From Thalassospira sp. MCCC 1A01428 (GTDB taxonomy: Bacteria > Pseudomonadota > Alphaproteobacteria > Rhodospirillales > Thalassospiraceae): a stretch of 64,000 bases of DNA. Below the pieces are notes generated by a model. It searched no databases, was not told the origin of the DNA, and worked only from the letters and a program-made list of their open reading frames with translations. Below, one piece after another: positions 36,014 through 45,214 of this stretch (the first letter of the stretch is position 1; each line of letters begins with the position of its first letter). Location: assembly GCF_002115825.1 (NCBI RefSeq), contig NZ_JFJZ01000012.1, positions 62,001-126,000 on the forward strand. The letters are read 5' to 3'. The position numbers were made by a program, and so were the translations under genes.

Positions 36014-38116
36014 ATGGCTTCTGTTTCGTCTGATGTGCTTCTTCCGAATAAATGGGATGCCGCCCACGCGGCGAAACTAAGCGAACCCGAACGGCTTTTA
36101 TACCGTTCCAATCTATTGGGTTCTGATTTGAGAATTACCAACTTTGGCGGCGGAAATACATCGGCAAAGGTCTTTCAAAAAGACCCGCTTACCGGGGCCG
36201 AGGTCGAAGTATTATGGGTCAAAGGTTCAGGCGGCGATGTTGGCAGCATGAAACTGGACGGTTTTTCGACCCTGTATATGGAAAAACTGCGTGCGTTAAA
36301 GGGTATTTATCGCGGACCGGACTATGAAGACGAAATGGTCGGCTATCTGCCTTATTGCATGTTTAACCTGAACCCCCGTGCTGCAAGCATTGATACCCCG
36401 CTTCATGCCTATATCAATAAACCCCATGTGGACCATATGCACCCCGATGCGGTTATTGCCATAGCCGCATCCAAGGACAGCAAGGCCATAACGCAAGAAG
36501 TTTTTGGCAGCGATATTGGCTGGTTACCGTGGAAGCGCCCCGGTTATGAACTGGGCCTGATGCTGGAAAAATTCTTTACCGATAACCCCGATACCAAGGG
36601 TGTTGTTCTTGAATCGCACGGCCTGTTTACCTGGGGTGACAGTGCGGAGGAATGCTATACCACCACCATCAACATCATTAACAAGGCCATTGCCTGGTTT
36701 GCGACCAAAACTGACGGGGTAACGGTGTTTGGCGGGGCAAAACATCAAAGTCTGGACGCCTCACAGCGCCGCGCCATTGCCTCAACCTTGATGCCTCGTA
36801 TTCGCAGCTTCATTGATCGTGATGAACGTAAAATCGGCCATTTCAATGATGATCCGGCGGTGCTGGAATTCGTTAATTCGCAAAAACTCAAAGACCTGGC
36901 CGCCCTTGGCACATCCTGCCCGGACCACTTCCTGCGCACCAAAATTCGTCCGATCATCATTGATCTGGACCCGGCCCAGCCCGATGTGGACGGCATTATC
37001 GCCGGTCTGTCCGATGCCTTTGCTGCCTATCGCGAAGATTACAAAGGCTATTATGACCGCTGCAAACGCCCCAACAGCCCGGCGATGCGCGACCCCAACC
37101 CGGTTATTTATCTGATCCCCGGTGTGGGTATGCTGTCCTTTGCCAGGGATAAGGCAACGGCGCGCATTGCCGGTGAATTTTATATCAACGCCATTAATGT
37201 CATGCGCGGTGCCGATACCGTCAGCACCTATATGGGGCTGGACGAACAGGAAGCCTTCGACATTGAATACTGGTTGTTAGAAGAAGCCAAATTGCAACGC
37301 ATGCCCAAACCCAAAAGCCTGGCCGGGCAGGTTGCCGTGGTTACTGGCGGGGCAGGCGGTATTGGCCGGGCCACCTGTGCACGGTTATTACGCGAAGGGG
37401 CCTGTGTTGTGGCCTGCGATATTGATGCCGAAGGCCTTGAAACGGCGGTTTCCGACCTGCAAGCGGCCTTTGGCAAAGATGTGGTGCGTGGCCTTCCGGT
37501 AAATGTAACCGACGAACAATCGGTGATTAAGCTGATGCACGATAGCTGCGCGGAATTTGGCGGTATTGATATACTGGTTTCCAATGCCGGTATTTCATCG
37601 GCCGCCCCGATTGATGAAACATCGCTCGCGGTGTGGCAGCGCAATATGGATATTCTGTCGACCGGGTATTTTCTGGTATCGCGCGAAGCCTTCAAAATCA
37701 TGAAATTACAGGACCGCGCTGCCAGCATGGTGTTTGTTGCCAGCAAAAACGGTTTGGTGGCGTCGCCCGGTGCATCGGCCTATTGTACGGCAAAGGCATC
37801 GGAAATTCATCTGGCCCGCTGTTTGGCGCTGGAAGGTGCGCCTTATGGTATTCGTGTTAACGTTGTTAACCCTGATGCCGTTTTGCGCGGGTCCAAAATC
37901 TGGACGGGCGAATGGCGCGAACAGCGTGCCAAAGCCTATGATATGGAACCCGATCAACTTGAAGAACATTATCGCAAGCGCAGCATGTTAAAGCTTAACG
38001 TTCTGCCCGAAGATATTGCCGAAGCTATCTATTTTCTGGCATCTGACATGGCGGCAAAATCAACCGGTAATATCCTCAATGTCGATGCCGGGCACGCCCC
38101 GTCCTTTGCGCGCTAA
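36014..38116 (+). CDS. rhaD: Bifunctional rhamnulose-1-phosphate aldolase / lactaldehyde dehydrogenase
   Basis: 700 residues in two parts. Residues ~1-410 are a class II (zinc) aldolase ('FGGGNTSAKVF', 'DTPLHAYINKPHVDHMHPDA', 'LESHGLFTWGDSAEECY'). Residues ~425-700 are a short-chain dehydrogenase ('VAVVTGGAGGIGRATCA', 'VSNAGISSAAP', 'YCTAKASEIH', end 'NVDAGHAPSFAR'). In alphaproteobacteria this fusion cleaves L-rhamnulose 1-phosphate to dihydroxyacetone phosphate and lactaldehyde and oxidises the latter to lactate. First gene of the rightward catabolic operon, with rhaI next. Confidence 0.95.
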   Translation: MASVSSDVLLPNKWDAAHAAKLSEPERLLYRSNLLGSDLRITNFGGGNTSAKVFQKDPLTGAEVEVLWVKGSGGDVGSMKLDGFSTLYMEKLRALKGIYRGPDYEDEMVGYLPYCMFNLNPRAASIDTPLHAYINKPHVDHMHPDAVIAIAASKDSKAITQEVFGSDIGWLPWKRPGYELGLMLEKFFTDNPDTKGVVLESHGLFTWGDSAEECYTTTINIINKAIAWFATKTDGVTVFGGAKHQSLDASQRRAIASTLMPRIRSFIDRDERKIGHFNDDPAVLEFVNSQKLKDLAALGTSCPDHFLRTKIRPIIIDLDPAQPDVDGIIAGLSDAFAAYREDYKGYYDRCKRPNSPAMRDPNPVIYLIPGVGMLSFARDKATARIAGEFYINAINVMRGADTVSTYMGLDEQEAFDIEYWLLEEAKLQRMPKPKSLAGQVAVVTGGAGGIGRATCARLLREGACVVACDIDAEGLETAVSDLQAAFGKDVVRGLPVNVTDEQSVIKLMHDSCAEFGGIDILVSNAGISSAAPIDETSLAVWQRNMDILSTGYFLVSREAFKIMKLQDRAASMVFVASKNGLVASPGASAYCTAKASEIHLARCLALEGAPYGIRVNVVNPDAVLRGSKIWTGEWREQRAKAYDMEPDQLEEHYRKRSMLKLNVLPEDIAEAIYFLASDMAAKSTGNILNVDAGHAPSFAR

Positions 38117-38167
38117 CCCATATAATGGCCCAAAAAAGATAATAACGGGCCGGGGAGGAAACCAGAA

Positions 38168-39463
38168 ATGGCCGACAAACAGATCGATCCGGCATTAATC
38201 GCCGATCATAATCAAAACGCCCTTGCCGATATGCAGGCGGATTACGATGCATTGGGGGCAAAACTCGCCCGCCAGAATGTTGATATTGAACAGCTTACCC
38301 AAAAGGCGGTTGATTTCGGCGTTGCTATCCCGTCATGGGGTGTGGGCACCGGCGGCACGCGCTTTGCCCGTTTTCCCGGCCTTGGCGAACCCCGCAATAT
38401 TTACGAAAAACTCGCCGACTGCGCGGTCATTGCCCAATTGTCTCAGGCAACCCCAACCGTATCGTTACATATCCCGTGGGATAAGCCCGATGACCCGGCG
38501 GAGCTTCGCGAAACGGCGGCATCGTGGGGCCTTGGTATTGACGCCATGAACTCCAATACCTTTCAGGACCACGACGATATGCCGTTATCGTTCAAATATG
38601 GCAGTCTCTCGCACGCCGATGAAGCGGTGCGTGAACAGGCGATTGCCCATAATATCGACTGCATTGAAATCGGCCAAAAGCTGGGATCAAAGGCGCTGAC
38701 GGTCTGGATCGGGGATGGCACCAATTTCCCCGGGCAGCAAAGTTTCACCCGCAGTTTTGAACGTTACCTTGATGCGATGAAAAAGGTCTACGCGGCCTTG
38801 CCTGATGACTGGCGGGTTTTCATTGAATATAAAATTTACGAACCGGCCTTTTATTCCACCGTTATTCAGGATTGGGGCAGCAATTACCTGGCGGCAAAGG
38901 AACTGGGCGACAAGGCCCAATGCCTGGTGGATCTGGGCCATCATGCGCCCGGCGTAAATATTGAAATGATCGTCGCGCGCCTGTTTCAGTTTGGCAAACT
39001 GGGTGGTTTTCATTTTAACGACAGTAAATATGGCGATGACGACCTTGATCCAGGCTCTATCAACCCGTATCAGCTGTTCTTGGTGTTTAACGAACTGGTC
39101 GACGCCGAACTTTCAAATCCGTCCGGCTTTAACCCCGCCTATATGCTCGACCAATCCCACAACGTCACCGACCCGATCGAAAGCCTTATCTCCAGTGCGG
39201 TTGAAGTCCAACGTGCCTATATTCAGGCATTGCTGGTGGACCGCGCCAAACTGGCCGACTATCAGGACGCTAACGATGTAATGATGGCAAACCGCACCCT
39301 GAAATCCGCCTATATCACCGATGTATCGCCCATTCTGGCAATGGCGCGGCATCGTGCAGGCGGCCCGATTGACCCCGTTGCCACGTACCGCGCGATAGGC
39401 TACCGCGAACAGGTTGGGAAACAACGCCCGGCGGTAAAAGGCAGTGGTGGCGGAATCGTCTAG
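38168..39463 (+). CDS. rhaI: L-rhamnose isomerase (alphaproteobacterial type)
   Basis: 431 residues of the xylose-isomerase-like barrel fold, RhaI type: 'FGVAIPSWGVGTGGTRFARF', 'SLHIPWDKPDD', 'FIEYKIYEPAFYSTVIQDWG', 'CLVDLGHHAPGVNIE' and 'GGFHFNDSKYGDDDLDPG' carry the metal-binding Glu, Asp and His residues. Converts L-rhamnose to L-rhamnulose for RhaK. GGAGG lies before the ATG, 51 bases after rhaD. Confidence 0.95.
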   Translation: MADKQIDPALIADHNQNALADMQADYDALGAKLARQNVDIEQLTQKAVDFGVAIPSWGVGTGGTRFARFPGLGEPRNIYEKLADCAVIAQLSQATPTVSLHIPWDKPDDPAELRETAASWGLGIDAMNSNTFQDHDDMPLSFKYGSLSHADEAVREQAIAHNIDCIEIGQKLGSKALTVWIGDGTNFPGQQSFTRSFERYLDAMKKVYAALPDDWRVFIEYKIYEPAFYSTVIQDWGSNYLAAKELGDKAQCLVDLGHHAPGVNIEMIVARLFQFGKLGGFHFNDSKYGDDDLDPGSINPYQLFLVFNELVDAELSNPSGFNPAYMLDQSHNVTDPIESLISSAVEVQRAYIQALLVDRAKLADYQDANDVMMANRTLKSAYITDVSPILAMARHRAGGPIDPVATYRAIGYREQVGKQRPAVKGSGGGIV

Positions 39464-39504
39464 TTCTGCTTGCGCGGGAATTTTGAATAATCACGCGCAT
39501 AAAG

Positions 39505-39527
39505 CCCCGACCTTTTGCGGGTCGGGG
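39505..39527. terminator. Hairpin between convergent rhaI and SDR genes
   Basis: CCCCGACC (39505-39512) and GGTCGGGG (39520-39527) pair perfectly around a 7-base loop in the 136-base convergent gap. The T-run is poor on both strands, so it may be a weak or Rho-aided terminator. Confidence 0.55.
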
Positions 39528-39599
39528 AATGCCTTGTCGCGGCTGGTACTGCATGGCTCATCACTGGCATTTGGGGCCGTTCATGAAGGTTGTTGGTTC

Positions 39600-40376
39600 T
39601 CAACGCGCGAGCCATCCTCCATCGACGGGTAAAATTGCCCCGTGTACAAATCGGGCCGCATCGCTGGCCAGAAACACGACGGGACCGGCCAGGTCATCGG
39701 CAGCCCCCCATCGCTGTGCGGGGACACGGGCCATAAGCTCGCGGGTGCGTTGTTCGTCTTCACGCAGGGCGCGGGTATTGTCGGTTTCAATATATCCCGG
39801 CGCAATTGCGTTAACATTGACCCCGTATGCCGCCCATTCATTGGCCAGCGACCGCACCATCTGGGTAATTGCCCCTTTGCTGGCAGCATAGCCTGGCACA
39901 TTGATTCCCCCCTGAAAGGACAATACCGAGGCAACAAATATAATCTTGCCCGCGCCGCGCCGGACCATTTCCCGGCCAAAATCACGGCTCAGGATAAAGG
40001 GTGCATCAAGGTTAACCGCCATAACGTCATCCCAGTCCTGATCGGAATGCGCTATTGCCGGGTTTCGTCGGATGATGCCTGCATTATTAACCAGAATATC
40101 AACGGGTCGCTTTGTTTCGGCAACGGTTTTAACAAAGGCATGGATCGATTTTCGCACACCAAGATCGCACTGGTAAGCATCAAATTTGCGCCCGGCCTGA
40201 CGGACCAGATCGCCTGTTTTTCCTCCGTCAGGTTCCAGATTGCTTGAAACACCAATAATGTCGGCACCGGCATGTGCCAGCCCCACGGCAATCGCCGCGC
40301 CGATACCGCGATTACACCCTGTCACCAGTGCTGTTTTGCCCGATAAATCAAACGATACCATTTCCGTTTTGCTCAT
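39600..40376 (-). CDS. SDR oxidoreductase, KduD-like
   Basis: 258-residue classical short-chain dehydrogenase: 'TGCNRGIG', 'NNAGIIRRNPA', Ser in 'FVASVLSFQGG', Tyr-x3-Lys in 'YAASKGA', and 'FVHGAILPVDGGWLAR'. The 'IRR' after NNAG is typical of 2-deoxy-D-gluconate 3-dehydrogenase (KduD) enzymes. The ATG at 40376 was taken; a TTG two codons earlier overlaps the preceding stop. Last gene of the leftward island operon, directly behind the dihydrolipoyl dehydrogenase. It probably oxidises a hydroxyl of the island's substrate, in parallel with the other SDR at 48.7-49.5 kb. Confidence 0.85.
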   Translation of the reverse strand: MSKTEMVSFDLSGKTALVTGCNRGIGAAIAVGLAHAGADIIGVSSNLEPDGGKTGDLVRQAGRKFDAYQCDLGVRKSIHAFVKTVAETKRPVDILVNNAGIIRRNPAIAHSDQDWDDVMAVNLDAPFILSRDFGREMVRRGAGKIIFVASVLSFQGGINVPGYAASKGAITQMVRSLANEWAAYGVNVNAIAPGYIETDNTRALREDEQRTRELMARVPAQRWGAADDLAGPVVFLASDAARFVHGAILPVDGGWLAR

Positions 40377-40378
40377 TT

Positions 40379-41779
40379 TCAAAGGTCCGTCAGGGTGCCA
40401 AGGGCGCGCTCGGCGGCAAAGGCAATGGTTTCAGACAGGGTCGGGTGGGCATGAATGGTCAATGCGATATCCTCGAGTGTCGCCCCCATTTCAATCGCCA
40501 GAACCAGTTCTCCGATTAGCTCGCCCGCATTGGCGCCCACAATACAGGCCCCAAGAACCCGGTTGGTTTGCGGACAATAAACCAGTTTTGTGAGGCCATC
40601 ATTGCCGTTAGATGCCAGATTGCGTCCACTTGCTGCCCACGGAAAACTCGTTGTTTTATGCGCAATATCCTGATCTTTTGCCTGTTGCTGGCCTATACCG
40701 ACCCATGCAAGTTCCGGGTCGGTATAGACCACAGAAGGGACCAGATTTTCCGCCATCGCTGCCGCGTGTTGGCAGGCGGTTTCCGCAGCAACCTTGCCCT
40801 GATGCGTTGCACGATGTGCCAGCATCGGTGCGCCGGTGACATCGCCAATGGCATAAATACCAGCCTGTCCCGTGCGACACTGTGCATCAACATCAATTTC
40901 ACCCCGGTCACTAACCCTAATCCCGACCGCTTCGCATGCAATTTTGTCGCCATTGGCAATCCGGCCAACGGCCTGAATAACGGCATCGGCTGTTATCGTG
41001 CCGTCAAACCCGCCGGTACAAACCAGCGAAATATGTGATTTTTCGACATTAACCTCGCAAACACGGGTAGTGGTTTGGACGGTGCATCCGTGCTCTTGCA
41101 AGGCTTTATGCAATATCCTGACAGCATCCCGGTCAGCCCCGGGAATAATCTGTTCTCCCAGTTCAATGATGGTGACATCACTGCCCAGTGCCGAATATAC
41201 CGTCGCCATTTCCAGACCGATGATCCCGCCACCGACAATCGCCAATCGGTTCGGAATGGTGGGTAATGCCAGTGCTTTGGTTGAATCCATGATACGGTTG
41301 TCCTCGGGCCAACCGGGTAATTTTACCGGGCGGGACCCGACGGCGATCACGGCATCCTTGAAATGAATGTCGATTTCCCTGTCGCCGTCTCTACTGGTCA
41401 CACGCACCTGATTGGGGCCGGTAAACTGTGCGGTGCCTTGTACTGTTTTTACGTGGCGTTTGCGGGCAAGCTGGCCAAGGCCCCCGGTCAACTGCCTGAC
41501 CACACTGTCTTTTCGGTCCCGCAACTTTGCAAGGTCCAGCCGGGGCGGTGTAAACGCAACGCCCCAATCTGCCATCGCTCTGCTTTCACGAATGATTTGT
41601 GCCACATGCAATAATGCTTTTGACGGGATACAACCTTCATTCAGGCACACGCCCCCCAATTGCGGTCGCGGGTCAATCAGCAAGACGTCGCGCCCCAAAT
41701 CGGCCGCACGAAATGCGCAGGCATAGCCGCCCGGGCCCGCCCCCAGAACAACGAAATCAGCCTGTTGTGTTTTTGCCAT
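40379..41779 (-). CDS. lpdA: Dihydrolipoyl dehydrogenase (E3)
   Basis: 466 residues: FAD site 'VLGAGPGGYACAFRA', redox disulfide 'GGVCLNEGCIPSKAL', NAD site 'IVGGGIIGLEMATVYSALG', FAD-binding 'GIYAIGDVTGAPMLAHRA', and dimer-interface His-Glu in 'HAHPTLSE'. Reoxidises the dihydrolipoyl group of the island's E2 components with NAD. It is a dedicated copy encoded with its own E1 and E2, as is usual for acetoin or branched-chain 2-oxoacid complexes. Confidence 0.95.
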   Translation of the reverse strand: MAKTQQADFVVLGAGPGGYACAFRAADLGRDVLLIDPRPQLGGVCLNEGCIPSKALLHVAQIIRESRAMADWGVAFTPPRLDLAKLRDRKDSVVRQLTGGLGQLARKRHVKTVQGTAQFTGPNQVRVTSRDGDREIDIHFKDAVIAVGSRPVKLPGWPEDNRIMDSTKALALPTIPNRLAIVGGGIIGLEMATVYSALGSDVTIIELGEQIIPGADRDAVRILHKALQEHGCTVQTTTRVCEVNVEKSHISLVCTGGFDGTITADAVIQAVGRIANGDKIACEAVGIRVSDRGEIDVDAQCRTGQAGIYAIGDVTGAPMLAHRATHQGKVAAETACQHAAAMAENLVPSVVYTDPELAWVGIGQQQAKDQDIAHKTTSFPWAASGRNLASNGNDGLTKLVYCPQTNRVLGACIVGANAGELIGELVLAIEMGATLEDIALTIHAHPTLSETIAFAAERALGTLTDL

Positions 41780-41794
41780 TATTTCGCGTCCCTT

Positions 41795-42694
41795 TTATAA
41801 AATCAGGCGGCGTGGGTCAGCCAGCAAGGCGGCGTAACGCGTGACAAACCGGGCAGCATCAGCACCATTTATAACCCTGTGATCATAGCTAAGGTCGATC
41901 GGGCACATCATTGTCGGGATAAATTCCGTGCCATTCCAGATGGGTTCCATTCGTGCCCGTGTCAGTCCGACAATGGCAACTTCTGGCGGGTTGACCATTG
42001 GTGTAAAGGCACGCCCGCCAATACCACCAAGGTTGCTGATCGAAATCGATGCCCCACCCATTTCGTCGGGCCGTATCTTGCGGGCCTGCGCACGGGTTGC
42101 CAGATCGGAAATTTCACGGGCAAGATGCCAAAGTCCCTTTTTGTCGGCATCGCGAATAACCGGCACCATCAGGCCATACGGTGTATCAACGGCAATGCCG
42201 ATATGGACATAGTTCTTGAACCACAGCGTTTTACCATCGGTTGACAGGGACGCATTAAACCGTGGAAACGCCGCTAATAACCGGGCCAGGGTGACAACAT
42301 GAAAGGCAAGGGACGTCAGTTTGACACCCCGTTTTATCGCATCGCCCCGCAACGATTTCCTGAAATTCTCGATCGCACCGATATCGGCGCAGTCATGGTG
42401 GGTGACCGCCGGAATAACGGTTTGCGCCGCGCCAAGGTTTTCTGCCGTAACCTGGGCAAACCGCGATGTTGCGTTCCCTTGCACCGGCCCAAACATGCTG
42501 TGATCAATGTCCCATGCCGTTCGGCTGGCTTTTGGGGGCGGGTTTGTCCGGGGACCGCTTTCATGCATCAGGTGATTTTCGATGTCGGCGCGCACTAACT
42601 GGCTGCGCCCAAGTTCGCGGGCAAGATGATCAATATCGACATTGTTTTCGCGGGCAAACTGGCGTACCGCAGGACTGGAAATCTGATAGGTCAT
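41795..42694 (-). CDS. 2-oxoacid dehydrogenase E2 catalytic core without lipoyl domain
   Basis: 299 residues. It opens directly with a peripheral subunit-binding domain ('SSPAVRQFARENNVDIDHL', residues 6-24) and continues with a complete acyltransferase core ending in the active site 'DLSYDHRVINGADAARF' (His272; catalytic Asp position reads Asn in 'VING'). No lipoyl domain precedes it: the ATG is 14 bases after the upstream gene's end and the frame is not longer. It therefore must take acyl groups from a lipoyl domain carried by another protein, presumably the neighbour at 44.2-45.2 kb. Confidence 0.88.
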   Translation of the reverse strand: MTYQISSPAVRQFARENNVDIDHLARELGRSQLVRADIENHLMHESGPRTNPPPKASRTAWDIDHSMFGPVQGNATSRFAQVTAENLGAAQTVIPAVTHHDCADIGAIENFRKSLRGDAIKRGVKLTSLAFHVVTLARLLAAFPRFNASLSTDGKTLWFKNYVHIGIAVDTPYGLMVPVIRDADKKGLWHLAREISDLATRAQARKIRPDEMGGASISISNLGGIGGRAFTPMVNPPEVAIVGLTRARMEPIWNGTEFIPTMMCPIDLSYDHRVINGADAARFVTRYAALLADPRRLIL

Positions 42695-42708
42695 AACAAA
42701 TCCCTTGC

Positions 42709-44139
42709 TTACCAGGTTGCCGAAATATACTGGGTTTCCATGAATTCCAGCATGCCTTCATGCCCGCCCTCACGGCCCAGACCTGACTGTTTAACACCAC
42801 CAAACGGGGCTGCCGGGTCCGAAACAAGGCCACGGTTTAAACCGACCATGCCAAATTCCAGTTTTTCACAAACCTGAAGCCCGCGTTTCATATTTTCCGT
42901 AAAAACATAGGCCACCAGCCCGTATTCGGTGTCATTGGCGCGCGCCACAATGTCGTCACCATCAGAAAATGTTTGAAGGGCAGCAACCGGGCCAAATATT
43001 TCATCGTGCAGGCACAGGGCATCATCAGAGACGTCAGTCAGCACGGTTGGCGGGTAAAAATAACCTTTTCCACTGGGTACTTTTCCGCCGAGGTGCAGTT
43101 TCGCCCCTCGTGCGATGGCATCATTCACCAGGTTAACAACCTTGTTGCGGGTATCGGCATTAACCAGCGGGCCAACGTCAATTCCGTCATCCAGGCCGTT
43201 ACCGACTTTTAGCTGTTTCATGGCGGAGCTGAATTTTTCGGTAAAGATACCGGCGATTTTTTCATGCACGTAAATGCGGTTTGCCGCTGTGCAGGCTTCG
43301 CCAAGATTGCGCATTTTTGCCAGCATCGCACCTTCAACGGCAAGGTCGATATCGGCATCGTCAAACACGATAAATGGCGCATTCCCGCCAAGCTCCATCG
43401 CTGGTTTTAAGACCTGATCGGCGGCACTGTGTAACAGCTTGCGCCCCACACCGGTTGAGCCGGTAAAGGATACAACCCGTACCCGTCGATCATGTAACAT
43501 CGCATCGACAACCGCGCCCGATGACCGCGATGGCAAAACATTGACTACGCCGGGTGGAACACCGGCTTCTTCCAAAAGCGGCATCAAAGCCAGCATCGTC
43601 AACGGGGTTTCCGATGCAGGTTTGACAATCACCGGGCACCCGGCGGCAAGGGCCGGCGCGATTTTGCGGGTTCCCATTGCTGCCGGGTAGTTCCACGGTG
43701 TTACCAGAACGGCGATGCCTGCCGGTTTATGATGCACCAAAATACGCGCGCCCGATGATGGAGCACGCGTTATCATGCCATCGGCACGAACGGCTTCCTC
43801 TGCAAACCAGCGGAAAAATTCGGCGGCATAAGTGGCCTCGCCTACGGCGTCCGCGCGGGCCTTGCCATTTTCCTTTGTAATCAATCGGGCAAATTCGTCA
43901 CGGCGCGCTGTCATCAATTCAAACGCACGACGCAAAATTTCGCTGCGTTCGCGCGGTGTGCGTCCGGCCCAGTCGGCAAAGGCCGCATCAGCGGCGTCGA
44001 TGCAGGCAATGGCATCTTCAACAGTTCCCGATGCCACACTGGCCAGAACACTTTCATCTGCCGGGTTGATAACGTCAAACCGCTCATCGTTTGATCCGGC
44101 TTGCCAGTGGCCGTTGATGTAAAGGTCAGTATATTTCAT
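42709..44139 (-). CDS. NAD(P)-dependent aldehyde dehydrogenase, succinate-semialdehyde type
   Basis: 476 residues of the GabD-like aldehyde dehydrogenase group. 'VTPWNYPAAMGTRKIAPALA' and 'FTGSTGVGRKLL' form the cofactor site; general base Glu in 'MELGGNAPFIVFDD'; catalytic Cys in 'NLGEACTAANRIYV'. The ATG at 44139 with AAGGA upstream matches the family N-terminus ('DLYINGHWQAG'). It is encoded between the two halves of the split E2, so it probably oxidises an aldehyde released by the same pathway, for example the aldehyde product if the complex acts on an acetoin-like hydroxyketone. Confidence 0.9.
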   Translation of the reverse strand: MKYTDLYINGHWQAGSNDERFDVINPADESVLASVASGTVEDAIACIDAADAAFADWAGRTPRERSEILRRAFELMTARRDEFARLITKENGKARADAVGEATYAAEFFRWFAEEAVRADGMITRAPSSGARILVHHKPAGIAVLVTPWNYPAAMGTRKIAPALAAGCPVIVKPASETPLTMLALMPLLEEAGVPPGVVNVLPSRSSGAVVDAMLHDRRVRVVSFTGSTGVGRKLLHSAADQVLKPAMELGGNAPFIVFDDADIDLAVEGAMLAKMRNLGEACTAANRIYVHEKIAGIFTEKFSSAMKQLKVGNGLDDGIDVGPLVNADTRNKVVNLVNDAIARGAKLHLGGKVPSGKGYFYPPTVLTDVSDDALCLHDEIFGPVAALQTFSDGDDIVARANDTEYGLVAYVFTENMKRGLQVCEKLEFGMVGLNRGLVSDPAAPFGGVKQSGLGREGGHEGMLEFMETQYISATW

Positions 44140-44158
44140 GGTCTTGGTCCTTTCGCGA

Positions 44159-45214
44159 TCACAACAGGTGCCGCAATGGATTTTCGGCCCGTGCGGCCAG
44201 CTCATCAAGAAAGTCAATGGCTGTTTCGGGGGCAAAAACCGAGGGGTCAAAATCAAGACTAAGCTGCAAGGCGTTGCCGTTTAGCGACTTGCTGATTGTC
44301 AAGCAGGCGTTTTCGTCCGGGGGTGCGCCATTGCTGATGCGCACGCCGCGCAGGCGTGTGCCCATCAAATTCTGCAAGGTCAGATCGGGCGTCGCCGTAT
44401 TGTTTTCCGCCTGGATGGCCGATAGCGCCATTTGATCAGGATTGACATAACAATTGCCATTTTGGGCGATCGTTACAGGTGCCGTGTGGCCCAGCCCCTG
44501 TACCTGGCGCAAGCTCCCGGCGGCAAAGGCCAACCAAAGGGATGTTGCGATAAAATTTTCGATTTCACCCGAGGCCCAATCAACAAACTCGTCAAATGCT
44601 CCAATGGGAACCTCTGCCGCGATGGTTACCTGTTGGGCATGTACCGATTCTGCGACTTGCGGTAAAATCCGGTCAAGGTCGGCAACATGGAAAGGTTGCT
44701 TTAAACCTTGTTTGATCGCGGACCGCAGATCAATGCCGCGTTCACGGGCCAAACGTTTCGCCTTTGGCGATGCCAGAATACGGTCCGGTTGTTCCTGCTG
44801 GTCCATACAGGCTGGTTGCGAGCGTGAAGAAGTGTTTGGCGTCGCTGTCATTGCCGACTTTTCCACTTCATTGTCGGTTTGACCCGTAACCGCGGATGAC
44901 CGCCCACTGGCGTCTTTTTTCAGTTCTGGTATCGCGGTCGGGGCCGGGGCGGGTGTTGTGGCTTGGACCCCGTCATTCGTTTCGGTGATGATGGCAATAA
45001 CGGTTCCCACCGGCACGTCATCTCCTTGGCTGGCATGGATGGCGGCGACAAAGCCGTCATGCCCGGCTTCGACCTCCATCGTTGCCTTGTCTGTTTCGAC
45101 TTCCATCAGGATGTCGGTCGCCTTAACCGCATCACCGGTTTTTTTGTGCCACGCAACAATCAGGCCGGTATCTTGCGCCATACCCAATGCGGGCATGATG
45201 ATGTCATGCGGCAT
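44159..45214 (-). CDS. Lipoyl-domain E2-like protein with degenerate catalytic core
   Basis: 351 residues from the ATG at 45214, which overlaps the E1-beta gene end. Residues ~1-78 are a lipoyl domain with the modified lysine in 'MEVETDKATMEVEA' (Lys43). An Ala/Pro/Ser-rich linker follows, then a subunit-binding domain ('ASPKAKRLARERGIDL', ~147-162). The remainder aligns in layout with an E2 core but is shortened and has lost the active site: where DHR(V)xDG is expected it reads 'LSLDFDPSVFAPETAI'. It can carry acyl groups but should not transfer them to CoA. Complementary to the lipoyl-less core at 41.8-42.7 kb. Confidence 0.85.
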   Translation of the reverse strand: MPHDIIMPALGMAQDTGLIVAWHKKTGDAVKATDILMEVETDKATMEVEAGHDGFVAAIHASQGDDVPVGTVIAIITETNDGVQATTPAPAPTAIPELKKDASGRSSAVTGQTDNEVEKSAMTATPNTSSRSQPACMDQQEQPDRILASPKAKRLARERGIDLRSAIKQGLKQPFHVADLDRILPQVAESVHAQQVTIAAEVPIGAFDEFVDWASGEIENFIATSLWLAFAAGSLRQVQGLGHTAPVTIAQNGNCYVNPDQMALSAIQAENNTATPDLTLQNLMGTRLRGVRISNGAPPDENACLTISKSLNGNALQLSLDFDPSVFAPETAIDFLDELAARAENPLRHLL

